Assembly (NCBI GenBank): GCA_023266415.1
Contig: JAHFQG010000053.1
Coordinates: 1-7,637, forward strand
DNA from: Francisellaceae bacterium
GTDB lineage: Bacteria; Pseudomonadota; Gammaproteobacteria; Berkiellales; Berkiellaceae
DNA: 7,637 nucleotides
Reading direction: 5' to 3'
Position numbers and translations under genes: made by a program. The notes under the pieces were generated by a model, which did no database searches, was not told where the DNA came from, and saw only the letters and a list, made by a program, of their open reading frames with translations. Within the stretch, counting starts at the first letter, position 1. Each line of letters begins with the position of its first letter. Shown here piece after piece: positions 1-7,637 of this stretch.

Positions 1-297
1 GTGGCGCTCTAAGTGTGTGGCATCCACCACATTAAGAATTCGTTCGTAAGGTTGTTGAAATAAAAATTGATACGGAATTTGTTCATCGAGCGCAGTTTCG
101 GAAGTGGCACTGTGGAGGGTATACAACCCAGGTAAATCAACCAATTCGATGGTTTCATCATCAACGGTCAAAAATCCTTGTTTCTGCTCGGTGGTAACGC
201 CTGCCCAATTGCCAATTTTTTGGCAACTGCCAGTTAATGCATTAAACAGAGTTGACTTACCGCTATTTGGGTTACCAATTAAAACGAATTTTCGCAT
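1..297 (-). CDS. feoB: FeoB ferrous iron transporter, N-terminal G-domain (partial)
   Basis: This is the start of the inner-membrane Fe(II) transporter FeoB; only the first 99 codons are inside the window and the gene continues past base 1. The visible part is the cytoplasmic GTPase domain. It has a P-loop (G1) GNPNSGKS at residues 8-15, the switch I threonines T35/T36 in VTTEQ, and the G3 motif DLPG at 54-57. The stretch LDEQI (70-74) and the VVDATHLER segment near the edge are typical of FeoB. The transmembrane pore domain is not visible. The ATG at 297 is chosen because the protein then starts directly with the first beta strand of the G-domain, as in other FeoB proteins. It overlaps the end of feoA by 19 bases with no strong ribosome binding site, which suggests translational coupling. 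G3 is followed by LY rather than the more common TY, a minor variant. Confidence 0.95.
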   Translation of the reverse strand, partial: MRKFVLIGNPNSGKSTLFNALTGSCQKIGNWAGVTTEQKQGFLTVDDETIELVDLPGLYTLHSATSETALDEQIPYQFLFQQPYERILNVVDATHLERH

Positions 298-533
298 GAT
301 GTATGACAACATTCCACTTCTAAGACATCGGCTTCTTGAAGACGCAGGGTTAAATCGTAGCCACGCACAGAAAGCTGGATGGGATCTCCCATGGGAGCAA
401 TACGCTTCACCAACACCCAAGTATTGGGGGTGAGGCCCATGGCCAACAGCTTTTGGACATAAGATCGAGCGCTGGTGGGGGAATAGCCCACAATACGAGC
501 CCTTTGACCAATGGTGACTTCTTTTAAACGCAT
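279..533 (-). CDS. feoA: FeoA, SH3-like ferrous iron transport accessory protein
   Basis: FeoA is a small cytoplasmic protein with an SH3-like fold that partners FeoB in ferrous iron uptake. The 84-residue length is normal. Family features are the central LLAMGLTPNT segment (29-38), the basic strand VLVKRIAPMGDPIQL (40-54) and the VRGYDLTLRLQEA segment (56-68). The ATG at 533 gives the usual short N-terminus (MRLKEVTIGQRARI), and an AGG (541-543) lies seven bases upstream. A Fur box and promoter lie just upstream, so the gene is probably repressed by iron-loaded Fur. The C-terminus carries an unusual ECCHTSC cluster (74-80). The last few codons are read in a second frame as the start of feoB. 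Confidence 0.94.
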   Translation of the reverse strand: MRLKEVTIGQRARIVGYSPTSARSYVQKLLAMGLTPNTWVLVKRIAPMGDPIQLSVRGYDLTLRLQEADVLEVECCHTSCENSF

Positions 534-565
534 GATGATACCTGGTTCCTCTCCCTAGTTGTCGA

Positions 566-595
566 ATCATCCCATATAAACAGTCAGTCTGTCAA
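566..595 (-). promoter_or_regulatory. Probable feoAB promoter
   Basis: Read on the minus strand, an exact consensus -35 (TTGACA, 590-595) is followed after 18 bases by GATGAT (566-571). This matches four of six -10 positions and is preceded by a TGG extended -10 element. Transcription would begin near 559, leaving a leader of about 25 bases before the feoA ATG. The -35 overlaps the end of zapE and the Fur box. An alternative -10 is the TTTATAT stretch a few bases upstream. The promoter is predicted from sequence only. Confidence 0.6.
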
Positions 596-1629
596 TGATA
601 ACGATTCTCATTTGCAGAATGGAAAGGGTGGTGAGGCGAAGAAAGGTATTTTTCTGACTGAATCTCTTGTAATCGGGAGTAAGTTCGTTCAAATTCAAAG
701 CGCCAACGCGTACCCTGATACAAGTCACTGGCAGGTACGGCAGCGGATATTATGAGTTTAACGGACGCATCATAAAAAACATCTACGAGGGTAATAAACC
801 GTTTGGTAGCGGCTTCATCTACATCGGTCAATTGGGGGATATGGCTGATAAACACGGTGGAATAGAGGGAAGCTAATTCCAGGTAATCCAGGGCCGATCG
901 GGCGGTTTGGCAGATATCTTTAAAATCAAACCAAATCACTTGGGAGGCCACATGCCAGGCCTGGAGGGGGCGATCTAACACGTCGATAGTTTGTTGGCTG
1001 ACATATTGTCCTGCCAAAGTTTGGAACAAATGAAACATACGAGCGGGTGTCGTTAGATCAGACGTGAGTTGATACAACTGGCTATTTCGGATAATTTGGA
1101 TGCGATAATCGGGCCCCTCTTCCAAATGAAACACCTGGCAGTGTTGCTTTAAAGTTCCAATGGCGGGTAAAAAGCGATCTCGATGGAGGCCCTGGTGATA
1201 TAAGTCGTCAGGGGCTTTATTGGAGGTGGTGATGAGAGTAATGCCATTTTTGTGCAATGCCTGTAGAACCGCTAATAAAATCATGGCATCGCCAATATCA
1301 GTGACCAAAAATTCGTCGAGGCATAAGACGCGGCAGTGCTTGGCGAGGTGGCGAATGCTGTGTTGGATGGGGTTTTTTAGTCCTGCGTGTTCTTGGATAC
1401 CCTTGTGTATCCATCGCATAAATGCGTGAAAATGTTGCCGTTTTTTGTCTTGAAATGGCAGTTTATCAAAAAAAGTATCCATGAGCCAAGTTTTTCCACG
1501 GCCTACCCCCCCCCACAAATACAACCCAGTGGGTGTTTTTAAGCGAAAACGGCGCGTTAGTGTGATAAAAATCGCATCTAGTACAGATTGTGCAGCTTTC
1601 TGTGCAGAATCCAGCTTTTTTTCATGCAT
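592..1629 (-). CDS. zapE: ZapE/AFG1-type AAA+ ATPase, cell division protein
   Basis: This is a P-loop ATPase of the ZapE/AFG1 family. In E. coli ZapE associates with the FtsZ ring and is needed under filamentation-inducing conditions; mitochondrial AFG1 relatives act in protein quality control. The Walker A GGVGRGKT is at residues 40-47, Walker B LCLDEF at 102-107, the sensor-1 stretch TLITTSN at 131-137, and the arginine-rich LHRDRFLPAI at 148-157. The C-terminal ARSALDYLELASLY region, the RFITLVDVFYD segment and the ending SRLQEIQSEKYL match the family well. At 345 residues it is somewhat shorter than E. coli ZapE (about 375), mainly at the N-terminus. The ATG at 1629 has a strong AGGGAGG (1635-1641) six bases upstream. 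The gene follows murA by 28 bases, so it is probably co-transcribed. Nine consecutive G residues encode part of the P-loop. Confidence 0.93.
   Translation of the reverse strand: MHEKKLDSAQKAAQSVLDAIFITLTRRFRLKTPTGLYLWGGVGRGKTWLMDTFFDKLPFQDKKRQHFHAFMRWIHKGIQEHAGLKNPIQHSIRHLAKHCRVLCLDEFLVTDIGDAMILLAVLQALHKNGITLITTSNKAPDDLYHQGLHRDRFLPAIGTLKQHCQVFHLEEGPDYRIQIIRNSQLYQLTSDLTTPARMFHLFQTLAGQYVSQQTIDVLDRPLQAWHVASQVIWFDFKDICQTARSALDYLELASLYSTVFISHIPQLTDVDEAATKRFITLVDVFYDASVKLIISAAVPASDLYQGTRWRFEFERTYSRLQEIQSEKYLSSPHHPFHSANENRYH
594..612. promoter_or_regulatory. Fur box (iron-responsive operator) for feoAB
   Basis: The 19-base sequence AATGATAACGATTCTCATT is an imperfect palindrome with 7 of 9 base pairs symmetric. 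On the minus strand it reads AATGAGAATCGTTATCATT, very close to the classic gammaproteobacterial Fur site (GATAATGATAATCATTATC type). It overlaps the predicted -35 of the feoA promoter by two bases, so Fe(II)-Fur binding should block RNA polymerase. It also covers the last bases of zapE. Assignment to feoAB follows from position and from the known Fur control of feo operons. Confidence 0.8.
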
Positions 1630-1638
1630 TTCAGCCTC

Positions 1639-1652
1639 CCTGGTACGCCAGG
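1639..1652 (-). promoter_or_regulatory. Small hairpin at the zapE ribosome binding site
   Basis: Between murA and zapE the transcript can fold a five-base-pair GC-rich stem, CCTGG/CCAGG, with loop CGTA. Its 3' arm shares three bases (AGG, 1639-1641) with the zapE Shine-Dalgarno sequence (1635-1641). It has no T-run after it, so it is not a terminator. It may modestly reduce zapE translation or be chance. Confidence 0.3.
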
Positions 1653-1657
1653 CAATC

Positions 1658-3244
<1,587 letters not shown>

Positions 3245-3248
<4 letters not shown>

Positions 3249-3886
3249 GGTGCATCTCCTTTTATTGTTTTTCCATGGATACGTTGATTGTGTTTGGTGA
3301 GATCTTGAATGACCACATTAAAGTCTTTCTGTTGAATATCATCGGCGAATTGAGCTTGGAAGCCTTTGAGCAAGCTGACCCCTTCTATGACGATGTCATA
3401 GACTTTCCAGCCATCGGGTTTTTTCACCAATCGGTAGATGATTTCGAGAGATTCTTTGCCAGGTTCGTGGATGCGACTTGTGACTTGAACGCGATCTTTG
3501 TTGACGATACCACCTCGTACAGGCAAGTATTCGATGGTTTGATTACGGTAGCTGGACAGCGCACCGGAATAGGTATTGATGATGAGGTGGCGAAATTGCT
3601 GAGTAAAACGGGTTTGTTGATCAGGGGTTGCTTTGGTCCAAGCGGTGCGACCTACGACCCAGCGAGACATGCCTTCCAAATCGACATGAGGGAGCATCAG
3701 TCTGTCCATCATATCTTGTAGTTGATCAGGGTGTGCCTCAAAGTCTGCTTTGTGGGATTTTAGTTGTACTAATACGTCTGCGGTGACAGATCCTAGCATA
3801 TCGACGGGGTTATCGGAGGCAGCCATGGCAAGCCCTGCAAACCACAAGACACAGAGGAGACTCCAGAAAGATACGCGTTGTCTCAT
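3245..3886 (-). CDS. mlaC: MlaC, periplasmic phospholipid carrier
   Basis: MlaC is the soluble periplasmic shuttle that carries phospholipid between the outer-membrane MlaA complex and the inner-membrane MlaFEDB complex. The ATG at 3886 gives a 213-residue protein, close to the 211 of E. coli. It begins with a clear signal peptide: MRQR, a hydrophobic core to about residue 20, and a likely cleavage after AMA (20-22). An AAGGA lies seven bases before this ATG. The mature part shows the family segments WTKATPDQQTRFTQQFRHLI (81-100), LLKGFQAQFADDI (172-184) and the PDGWKVYDIVIEGVSLL strand-helix. A longer reading from 3940 would put 18 residues before the signal peptide and run into mlaD, so it is rejected. 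mlaC starts 10 bases after mlaD and overlaps mlaB by four. Confidence 0.94.
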
Positions 3887-3896
3887 AACACAATCC

Positions 3897-4385
3897 TTAA
3901 TGATGGGAAGTGGGGGGAGTACTGGCTTGTCCTGCCACAAACCGAGAAATGAGTTGTTCTAAAATAAGGGCGGAATTGGTGTCTTCGACGGGGATATGGC
4001 CACCTTCTTTGAGGAATGTATCACTGAATCCTGGGGTGAGGCCGATATAATTGTCGCCTAACAAGCCAGCGGTTAGAATGCTGGCTTTAGAATCGTCTGG
4101 GATGCCATATGATTTATTTTGTAGGGAGATGGACACGCGGGCCACGAATTCTTGTTGATCGAGCGCAATGCTTTTTACCCGTCCGACTGGGACGCCAGCG
4201 ATAGTGACTTTGGCGCGGGGTTTCAGGCCTCCGACGTTATTAAAATCGACTGTAATGATGTATCCGGACTCTTGGGGATAGATTTGGGTTAACCCGCTAA
4301 CTGTTATGGCCAGCATAGCCAAAGCGGCGAGGCCTGCCAACATGAATAATCCGACGGCCATTTCAATGGCTTTTGAGTAACGCAT
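3897..4385 (-). CDS. mlaD: MlaD, MCE-domain membrane-anchored lipid-binding subunit
   Basis: MlaD forms a hexameric MCE ring in the periplasm, anchored to the inner membrane, and passes phospholipid between MlaC and the MlaE permease. The 162-residue protein has one N-terminal membrane helix (about 7-29). The MCE domain follows (about 40-118), with the hallmark FNNVGGLKPRAKVTIAGVPVGRV (48-70) and the pore-loop GLLGDNYIGL (107-116). A short C-terminal helix (137-151) ends in a polar tail. It is shorter than E. coli MlaD (183), mostly at the C-terminus. The ATG at 4385 is chosen because it starts directly at the typical [14 protein letters not shown]. It overlaps the mlaE stop by one base (TAATG), with GGAGG upstream. 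An upstream in-frame ATG at 4505 would lie entirely within mlaE. Confidence 0.95.
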   Translation of the reverse strand: MRYSKAIEMAVGLFMLAGLAALAMLAITVSGLTQIYPQESGYIITVDFNNVGGLKPRAKVTIAGVPVGRVKSIALDQQEFVARVSISLQNKSYGIPDDSKASILTAGLLGDNYIGLTPGFSDTFLKEGGHIPVEDTNSALILEQLISRFVAGQASTPPTSHH

Positions 4386-5164
4386 TACCGCAACCCTCCA
4401 AACATGACAGCAGTTAAAAAGAAGTCTAATCCTAAAATGGCCAAACTGGCGTATACCACGGTACGAGTGGTCGCACGTCCGATGCCTTCTGAAGTAGGGA
4501 CACAATCGTAGCCTTGAAAGACGGCTATCCAGGTGACGACGCCACCGAATACCACACTTTTGATGATGCCGTTGATGATATCATCATAAAAATCGACGGA
4601 AGCTTGCATATTAGACCAGAAAGCGCCTGAATCAACCCCCAGCCATTTGACTCCGACCATATAGCCGCCCCAGATAGCGATGGCGGTAAAAATGAGGGTG
4701 AGGATGGGGAGTGCGATTTGGCCCGCCCAAAAACGGGGGGCGATGACGCGGCGCAGCGGTTTGACACTCATCATTTCCATGCTATCGAGTTGTTCGGTGG
4801 CTTTCATGAGACCAATTTCGGCGGTAAGAGCGGAGCCTGCGCGGCCTGCGAAGAGGAGTGCACCGACCACTGGCCCTAGTTCGCGGACCAAGCTGAGAGC
4901 AATCAGTTGACCGAGGGCAGGTTCGGCGCCAAATCGCACTAAAATGGTGTAGCCTTGGAGGCCTAGAACCATGCCAATGAAGAGGCCGGATAAAATGATG
5001 ATGATGAGGGACAGCACGCCTACGAAATAAAGCTGATCAATGAGTAATTTAAACCCGTGGGGGTTGGGTTTGCCAATAATTGCTCGAAGAAGGAAAAAGG
5101 TGACACGACCGGCGTCGGATAATAGGGTGATACCAGCTTGTCCGAGGGCCAAAAGCGGGTTCAT
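4385..5164 (-). CDS. mlaE: MlaE, permease of the Mla phospholipid ABC transporter
   Basis: MlaE is the inner-membrane permease of the Mla phospholipid ABC transporter. The 259-residue length matches E. coli (260). An amphipathic N-terminal segment is followed by several hydrophobic helices, roughly at 45-72, 83-107, 145-175, 198-217 and 236-256. The family signature is clear: [21 protein letters not shown] (92-112) with the charged pair R94/E95, then [22 protein letters not shown] (115-136), the coupling region that contacts MlaF. The ATG at 5164 overlaps the mlaF stop as ATGA and has a GGAG about eight bases upstream. An in-frame ATG at 5260 lies within mlaF and adds a sequence unlike MlaE. 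Confidence 0.96.
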   Translation of the reverse strand: MNPLLALGQAGITLLSDAGRVTFFLLRAIIGKPNPHGFKLLIDQLYFVGVLSLIIIILSGLFIGMVLGLQGYTILVRFGAEPALGQLIALSLVRELGPVVGALLFAGRAGSALTAEIGLMKATEQLDSMEMMSVKPLRRVIAPRFWAGQIALPILTLIFTAIAIWGGYMVGVKWLGVDSGAFWSNMQASVDFYDDIINGIIKSVVFGGVVTWIAVFQGYDCVPTSEGIGRATTRTVVYASLAILGLDFFLTAVMFGGLR

Positions 5165-5973
5165 GAGGATGTCTCCATGAGATCGGTATAGTAATCTATG
5201 GCTGGGTAGTGGAAAGGCACGGGGCCATCGGGCAGTGCTTGCATGAATTGCTGGACCCAAGCGGATTTTGAGTGGAGGATAGCGGTGGGATCACCGTGTT
5301 CGATGATAGTCCCTTCTGAGATGACGTAGACATAGTCAGCGATGCTGATGGTTTCTTGGACATCGTGTGAAATAATAATGCTGGTCATGCCCAAGGTGTC
5401 ATTTAGCAGACGAACTAACTTGACTAAAGTGGCCATAGAGATGGGATCTTGGCCGCTGAATGGTTCATCGTACAAAATAAGGCTGGGATCGAGGGCAATG
5501 GCACGGGCGAGGGCGACGCGGCGAGCCATGCCACCTGAGAGTTCATTGGGCATTAAATCGCGTGCCCCCCGCAGGCCCACGGCTTGGAGTTTGATGAGCA
5601 CGATATCGCGGATAAGGCGTTCGGACAATTGGGTGTGTTCCCGGATTGGGAAGGCGACGTTATCAAACACATTGAGGTGGGTAAAGAGGGCACCGCTTTG
5701 AAAGAGCATGCCGAAGCGGCGGCGCACACGGTAAAGTTCGGGTTCAGAGAGGGTGGGGATGTTATATCCTTCTATTTGGATGGTGCCGGTATTGGGTATG
5801 AGTTGTCCGCCCATAAGGCGCAGGAGGGTGGTTTTACCAGTACCACTAGGGCCCATAATAGCGGTGATTTTTCCTCTGGGTATATCTAAGTTAATCCCCT
5901 TAAAAATAGGCCGTTCCCCGCGCGAAAAGGACAGATCGCGAATTTGGACACTGTGGAGAGCATGTCGGATCAT
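5161..5973 (-). CDS. mlaF: MlaF, ATPase of the Mla phospholipid ABC transporter
   Basis: MlaF is the cytoplasmic ATPase that powers MlaFEDB in keeping phospholipids out of the outer leaflet of the outer membrane. All ABC motifs are intact in 270 residues: Walker A GPSGTGKT (41-48), Q-loop Q92 (LFQSG), signature LSGGM (145-149), Walker B LILYDEP with D169/E170, a D-loop SGQD (173-176) and H-loop H203. The [10 protein letters not shown] segment and the C-terminal tail beyond residue 240 are typical of MlaF; that tail contributes to dimer contacts in E. coli. It is the first gene of the operon. The ATG at 5973 has no convincing Shine-Dalgarno sequence, and no other start exists before an in-frame stop upstream. 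A promoter-like element just upstream could give a very short leader. Confidence 0.96.
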   Translation of the reverse strand: MIRHALHSVQIRDLSFSRGERPIFKGINLDIPRGKITAIMGPSGTGKTTLLRLMGGQLIPNTGTIQIEGYNIPTLSEPELYRVRRRFGMLFQSGALFTHLNVFDNVAFPIREHTQLSERLIRDIVLIKLQAVGLRGARDLMPNELSGGMARRVALARAIALDPSLILYDEPFSGQDPISMATLVKLVRLLNDTLGMTSIIISHDVQETISIADYVYVISEGTIIEHGDPTAILHSKSAWVQQFMQALPDGPVPFHYPAIDYYTDLMETSS

Positions 5974-6027
5974 AGTATATGTAACTTTTCTAACATAAAA
6001 TGGGAGGCCGCTTCTTTATAGTATATG
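5972..6027 (+). repeat. 10-bp direct repeat ATAGTATATG, two copies
   Basis: ATAGTATATG occurs at 5972-5981 and 6018-6027, exactly 46 bases apart. Both copies are followed by TAAC, with one extra G in the second. The first copy overlaps the mlaF start codon. On the minus strand each copy contains TATACT, a five-of-six match to a -10 element. Confidence 0.7.
5987..5995 (-). promoter_or_regulatory. Candidate extended -10 for mlaF
   Basis: On the minus strand TGTTAGAAA combines an extended -10 TGn with TAGAAA (four of six). Transcription would start near 5980, only about seven bases before the mlaF ATG, consistent with the missing ribosome binding site. A competing -10, TATACT at 6020-6025, would give a leader of about 39 bases. 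Its best -35 is poor. Confidence 0.35.
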
Positions 6028-6059
6028 GTAACACCCGAGATGAGGGAAATATGTTAGAA
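5988..6059. repeat. 10-bp inverted repeat TTCTAACATA / TATGTTAGAA
   Basis: TTCTAACATA at 5988-5997 is the exact reverse complement of TATGTTAGAA at 6050-6059, with 52 bases between the arms. Each arm read outward contains TGTTAGAA, an extended -10-like element pointing to mlaF (left) or kdsD (right). Confidence 0.7.
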
Positions 6060-6060
6060 T
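6053..6060 (+). promoter_or_regulatory. Candidate extended -10 for kdsD
   Basis: TGTTAGAAT holds a TG extended element followed by TAGAAT, five of six matches to TATAAT. No good -35 is seen at the usual distance, which extended -10 promoters can tolerate. The start would be near 6067. That gives a leader of about 25 bases containing a GAGG (6078-6081) 10 bases before the kdsD ATG. Confidence 0.5.
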
Positions 6061-6091
6061 TAAATTCACCTGGAAATGAGGTATTTAACCT

Positions 6092-7072
6092 ATGACCACC
6101 ACCCAAACCCGTACTTTTCTGCAAACAGGGAAAGCCGTGATAGAAGAGGAAATTCGGGCTATTCAAGCCTTGTCGGCTCGTATTGCTCACCCTTTTTCAG
6201 AGGTTTGCGAGCTGCTTTTACGATGCCAAGGCCGTGTGGTGGTGATGGGGGTAGGAAAATCGGGGCATATTGGGCATAAAATTTCAGCCACCCTAGCCAG
6301 TACAGGCACGCCCAGTTTTTTTGTCCATCCCACTGAAGCGAGCCATGGTGATTTGGGAATGATTACCTCCGAAGATGTGATTATTGCTATTTCCCACTCG
6401 GGTCAGACGCAGGAAATTTTACAGCTTTTACCGGTGTTGAAGCGTCAAAACATCCCCATTGTGGCGATGACGGGTCATTTACAGTCTACGTTAGCGGAAC
6501 AAGCTACCTTCACCTTAGATATTTCGGTGGCTAAAGAAGCGTGTCCGTTGGGGTTAGCACCCACCAACAGTACCACTGTTACATTGGTTTTGGGCGATGC
6601 GTTGGCCATTGCGCTGTTAGAAGCCAGGGGGTTTACGCGGGAAGATTTTGCGGCCTCCCACCCAGGAGGTATGTTGGGTAAACGACTTTTAGTACGAGTA
6701 GAAGATGTGATGCAAACGGGGGATCGTATTCCTAAAGTACCGCCTACAGCTTATATACGACAAACTTTGTCTGAAATATCCCGCACACAATTGGGCATTT
6801 GTGCCGTCGTAGATGCCCAAAATTATTTGTTGGGAGTATTTAGTGATGGTGACCTACGACGGGCACTAGACAAAGAATTGAATGTACACACCACCCCCGT
6901 ATCGGAAGTAATGACGGTTGGCGGCATCACCATGAAAGCAAATCAACTGGCTGCGGAAGCGTTACATTGGATGGACCACAAACACATTCATGCCATGATG
7001 GTCATTAATGATCACCATCAGGTCGTTGGTGCCTTTAACATTCACAATCTACTGGCCCGTGGGGTTCTATAA
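6092..7072 (+). CDS. kdsD: D-arabinose 5-phosphate isomerase KdsD
   Basis: KdsD interconverts D-ribulose 5-phosphate and D-arabinose 5-phosphate, the first step toward Kdo in the LPS inner core. The cytoplasmic 326-residue protein has an N-terminal SIS sugar-isomerase domain (about 35-185) and two CBS domains (about 203-260 and 270-326). Aligned from memory with E. coli KdsD (328 residues), the active-site residues are all present with a constant offset of three: K56 in GVGKSGHIG, H85 in EASHGDLGM, E108 in SGQTQEI, E149 in AKEACPLGLAPT, and H190 in ASHPGGMLG. Its position divergent from mlaF favours KdsD over the capsule paralogues KpsF/GutQ. The usual neighbour kdsC does not follow; lptC begins directly after the stop. 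Confidence 0.95.
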   Translation: MTTTQTRTFLQTGKAVIEEEIRAIQALSARIAHPFSEVCELLLRCQGRVVVMGVGKSGHIGHKISATLASTGTPSFFVHPTEASHGDLGMITSEDVIIAISHSGQTQEILQLLPVLKRQNIPIVAMTGHLQSTLAEQATFTLDISVAKEACPLGLAPTNSTTVTLVLGDALAIALLEARGFTREDFAASHPGGMLGKRLLVRVEDVMQTGDRIPKVPPTAYIRQTLSEISRTQLGICAVVDAQNYLLGVFSDGDLRRALDKELNVHTTPVSEVMTVGGITMKANQLAAEALHWMDHKHIHAMMVINDHHQVVGAFNIHNLLARGVL

Positions 7073-7636
7073 ATGACAACCCGTTGGGGTATTCTTTGTG
7101 GACTGGGGTTACTGGTTCTGGGTTATTTCTTGTTACCCACCGCAGCCCTATTATTGCCCAAGACCAGCCGTTTCCCAGATACCTGGGTTTCTAAAGCTTT
7201 GGTTCATCGTTTTGATGAAAAAGGCCAATTGGAGCAACAATTGTCCATGGACAGTTGGATCCACTATTCTGACAACACCATCCGAATGGAAAACCTGGAT
7301 TTAAAAATATATCACCAAACCTTACTTCTTTGGCATGCGGGGGCAGAAGAAGGATCTGGTTATCAGTCTGGGCAAGATATCTCTTGGACCAATCAGCTCA
7401 CGCTCAAAAAATCGGTCACCATGACACGATTTTTGCCGACACAAGCCCAAGTTTGGCGGTTAAATACGGATGAGTTACAGCTTACCCCAGATGAGGCCTA
7501 TACGGATGCTTTGGCCTTGTTAACGGGACCTGGGCAAACTTTCATTCAAAGCACAGGGGCACGGGTTAATTTGCACACCGGAGACATTCAATTATTGAGC
7601 GAGGTGAAAAGTCATTATGATATTTCCACTCTTTAG
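7073..7636 (+). CDS. lptC: LptC, LPS export bridge protein
   Basis: LptC is a single-pass inner-membrane protein whose periplasmic beta-jellyroll passes LPS from LptB2FG to LptA. The 187-residue product fits the family (191 in E. coli). It has one N-terminal membrane helix (about 5-29) and then a beta-rich periplasmic domain. The domain includes VSKALVHRFDEKGQLEQQL (39-57), which resembles the LptC pattern of a strand followed by an acidic turn. The ATG at 7073 follows the kdsD TAA with no gap, and GGGG at 7061-7064 may serve as ribosome binding site. Similarity is diffuse, as LptC proteins diverge fast, so context supports the call. The stop is one base from the window end, so lptA, expected next, cannot be seen. 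Confidence 0.88.
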   Translation: MTTRWGILCGLGLLVLGYFLLPTAALLLPKTSRFPDTWVSKALVHRFDEKGQLEQQLSMDSWIHYSDNTIRMENLDLKIYHQTLLLWHAGAEEGSGYQSGQDISWTNQLTLKKSVTMTRFLPTQAQVWRLNTDELQLTPDEAYTDALALLTGPGQTFIQSTGARVNLHTGDIQLLSEVKSHYDISTL

Positions 7637-7637
7637 A

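Larger units (their letters stand above)
5974..6091. promoter_or_regulatory. Divergent promoter region between mlaF and kdsD
   Basis: This AT-rich 118-base gap separates the leftward mla operon from the rightward kdsD-lptC operon and must hold both promoters. It contains a 10-base direct repeat, a 10-base inverted repeat and several -10-like elements, listed separately. No known operator (Fur, PhoB or similar) is recognised. No small gene is convincing here. Confidence 0.75.

Noticed and set aside
104..433. 109-codon plus-strand frame across feoB and feoA
   Set aside because: It is antisense to two well-supported genes and has no recognisable domain.
578..590. Possible hairpin ACAG...CTGT between zapE and feoA as a terminator
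   Set aside because: The stem is only four base pairs and no T-run follows; it lies within the predicted promoter spacer.
3275..3721. 148-codon open frame antisense to mlaC
   Set aside because: It lies wholly within a well-supported mlaC, has no recognisable domain and is a shadow of that gene.
4525..4767. 80-codon open frame on the minus strand inside mlaE
   Set aside because: It is a second frame within the conserved permease gene and its composition is unlike a real protein.
5990..6190. 66-codon minus-strand frame spanning the promoter region and the kdsD 5' end
   Set aside because: It covers the divergent promoter and antisense kdsD sequence, with no homology I recognise.
6076..6279. 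ATG and 67-codon frame overlapping the kdsD start
   Set aside because: It is out of frame with the clear KdsD protein and shows no family features. Only a regulatory leader role could be imagined, without support.

Overview
The window reads as chromosomal backbone of a Gram-negative gammaproteobacterium. It carries the Mla phospholipid-transport genes, murA, a Kdo-pathway isomerase and lptC, arranged much as in the Escherichia coli yrb/mla-kds-lpt locus. ZapE and FeoAB are also of gammaproteobacterial type. Base composition looks moderate. The compact gene order hints at a reduced or host-associated lineage, perhaps Legionellales-like, but that is a low-confidence inference. I see no mobile element, CRISPR array, tRNA or rRNA.

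Left part, minus strand: the 5' end of feoB runs off the left edge and overlaps feoA. Upstream of feoA is a well-formed Fur box (594-612) next to a consensus -35 (590-595), so the ferrous iron transport operon appears to have its own iron-controlled promoter inside the 3' end of zapE. zapE, a cell-division AAA+ ATPase, follows murA closely and has a strong ribosome binding site.

Middle part, minus strand: mlaF-mlaE-mlaD-mlaC-mlaB-murA form a tight, mostly overlapping operon. It encodes a retrograde phospholipid transporter (ATPase, permease, MCE ring, periplasmic carrier, STAS subunit) followed by the first committed enzyme of peptidoglycan synthesis. The start codons of mlaC, mlaD, mlaE and murA are best placed downstream of the longest possible ones, and mlaB and murA use GTG.

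Right part, plus strand: a 118-base divergent promoter region separates mlaF from kdsD, which is followed without any gap by lptC. kdsD supplies arabinose 5-phosphate for Kdo, and lptC is part of the LPS export bridge. The whole block is therefore an outer-membrane asymmetry and envelope-precursor locus. Compared with E. coli, yrbG, kdsC and ibaG are missing from their usual places.

I find no clearly new biological system. The most interesting points are the repeat architecture of the mlaF/kdsD promoter region, the Fur box placed over the zapE stop codon, the missing kdsC and ibaG, and a nine-base homopolymer in the zapE P-loop.
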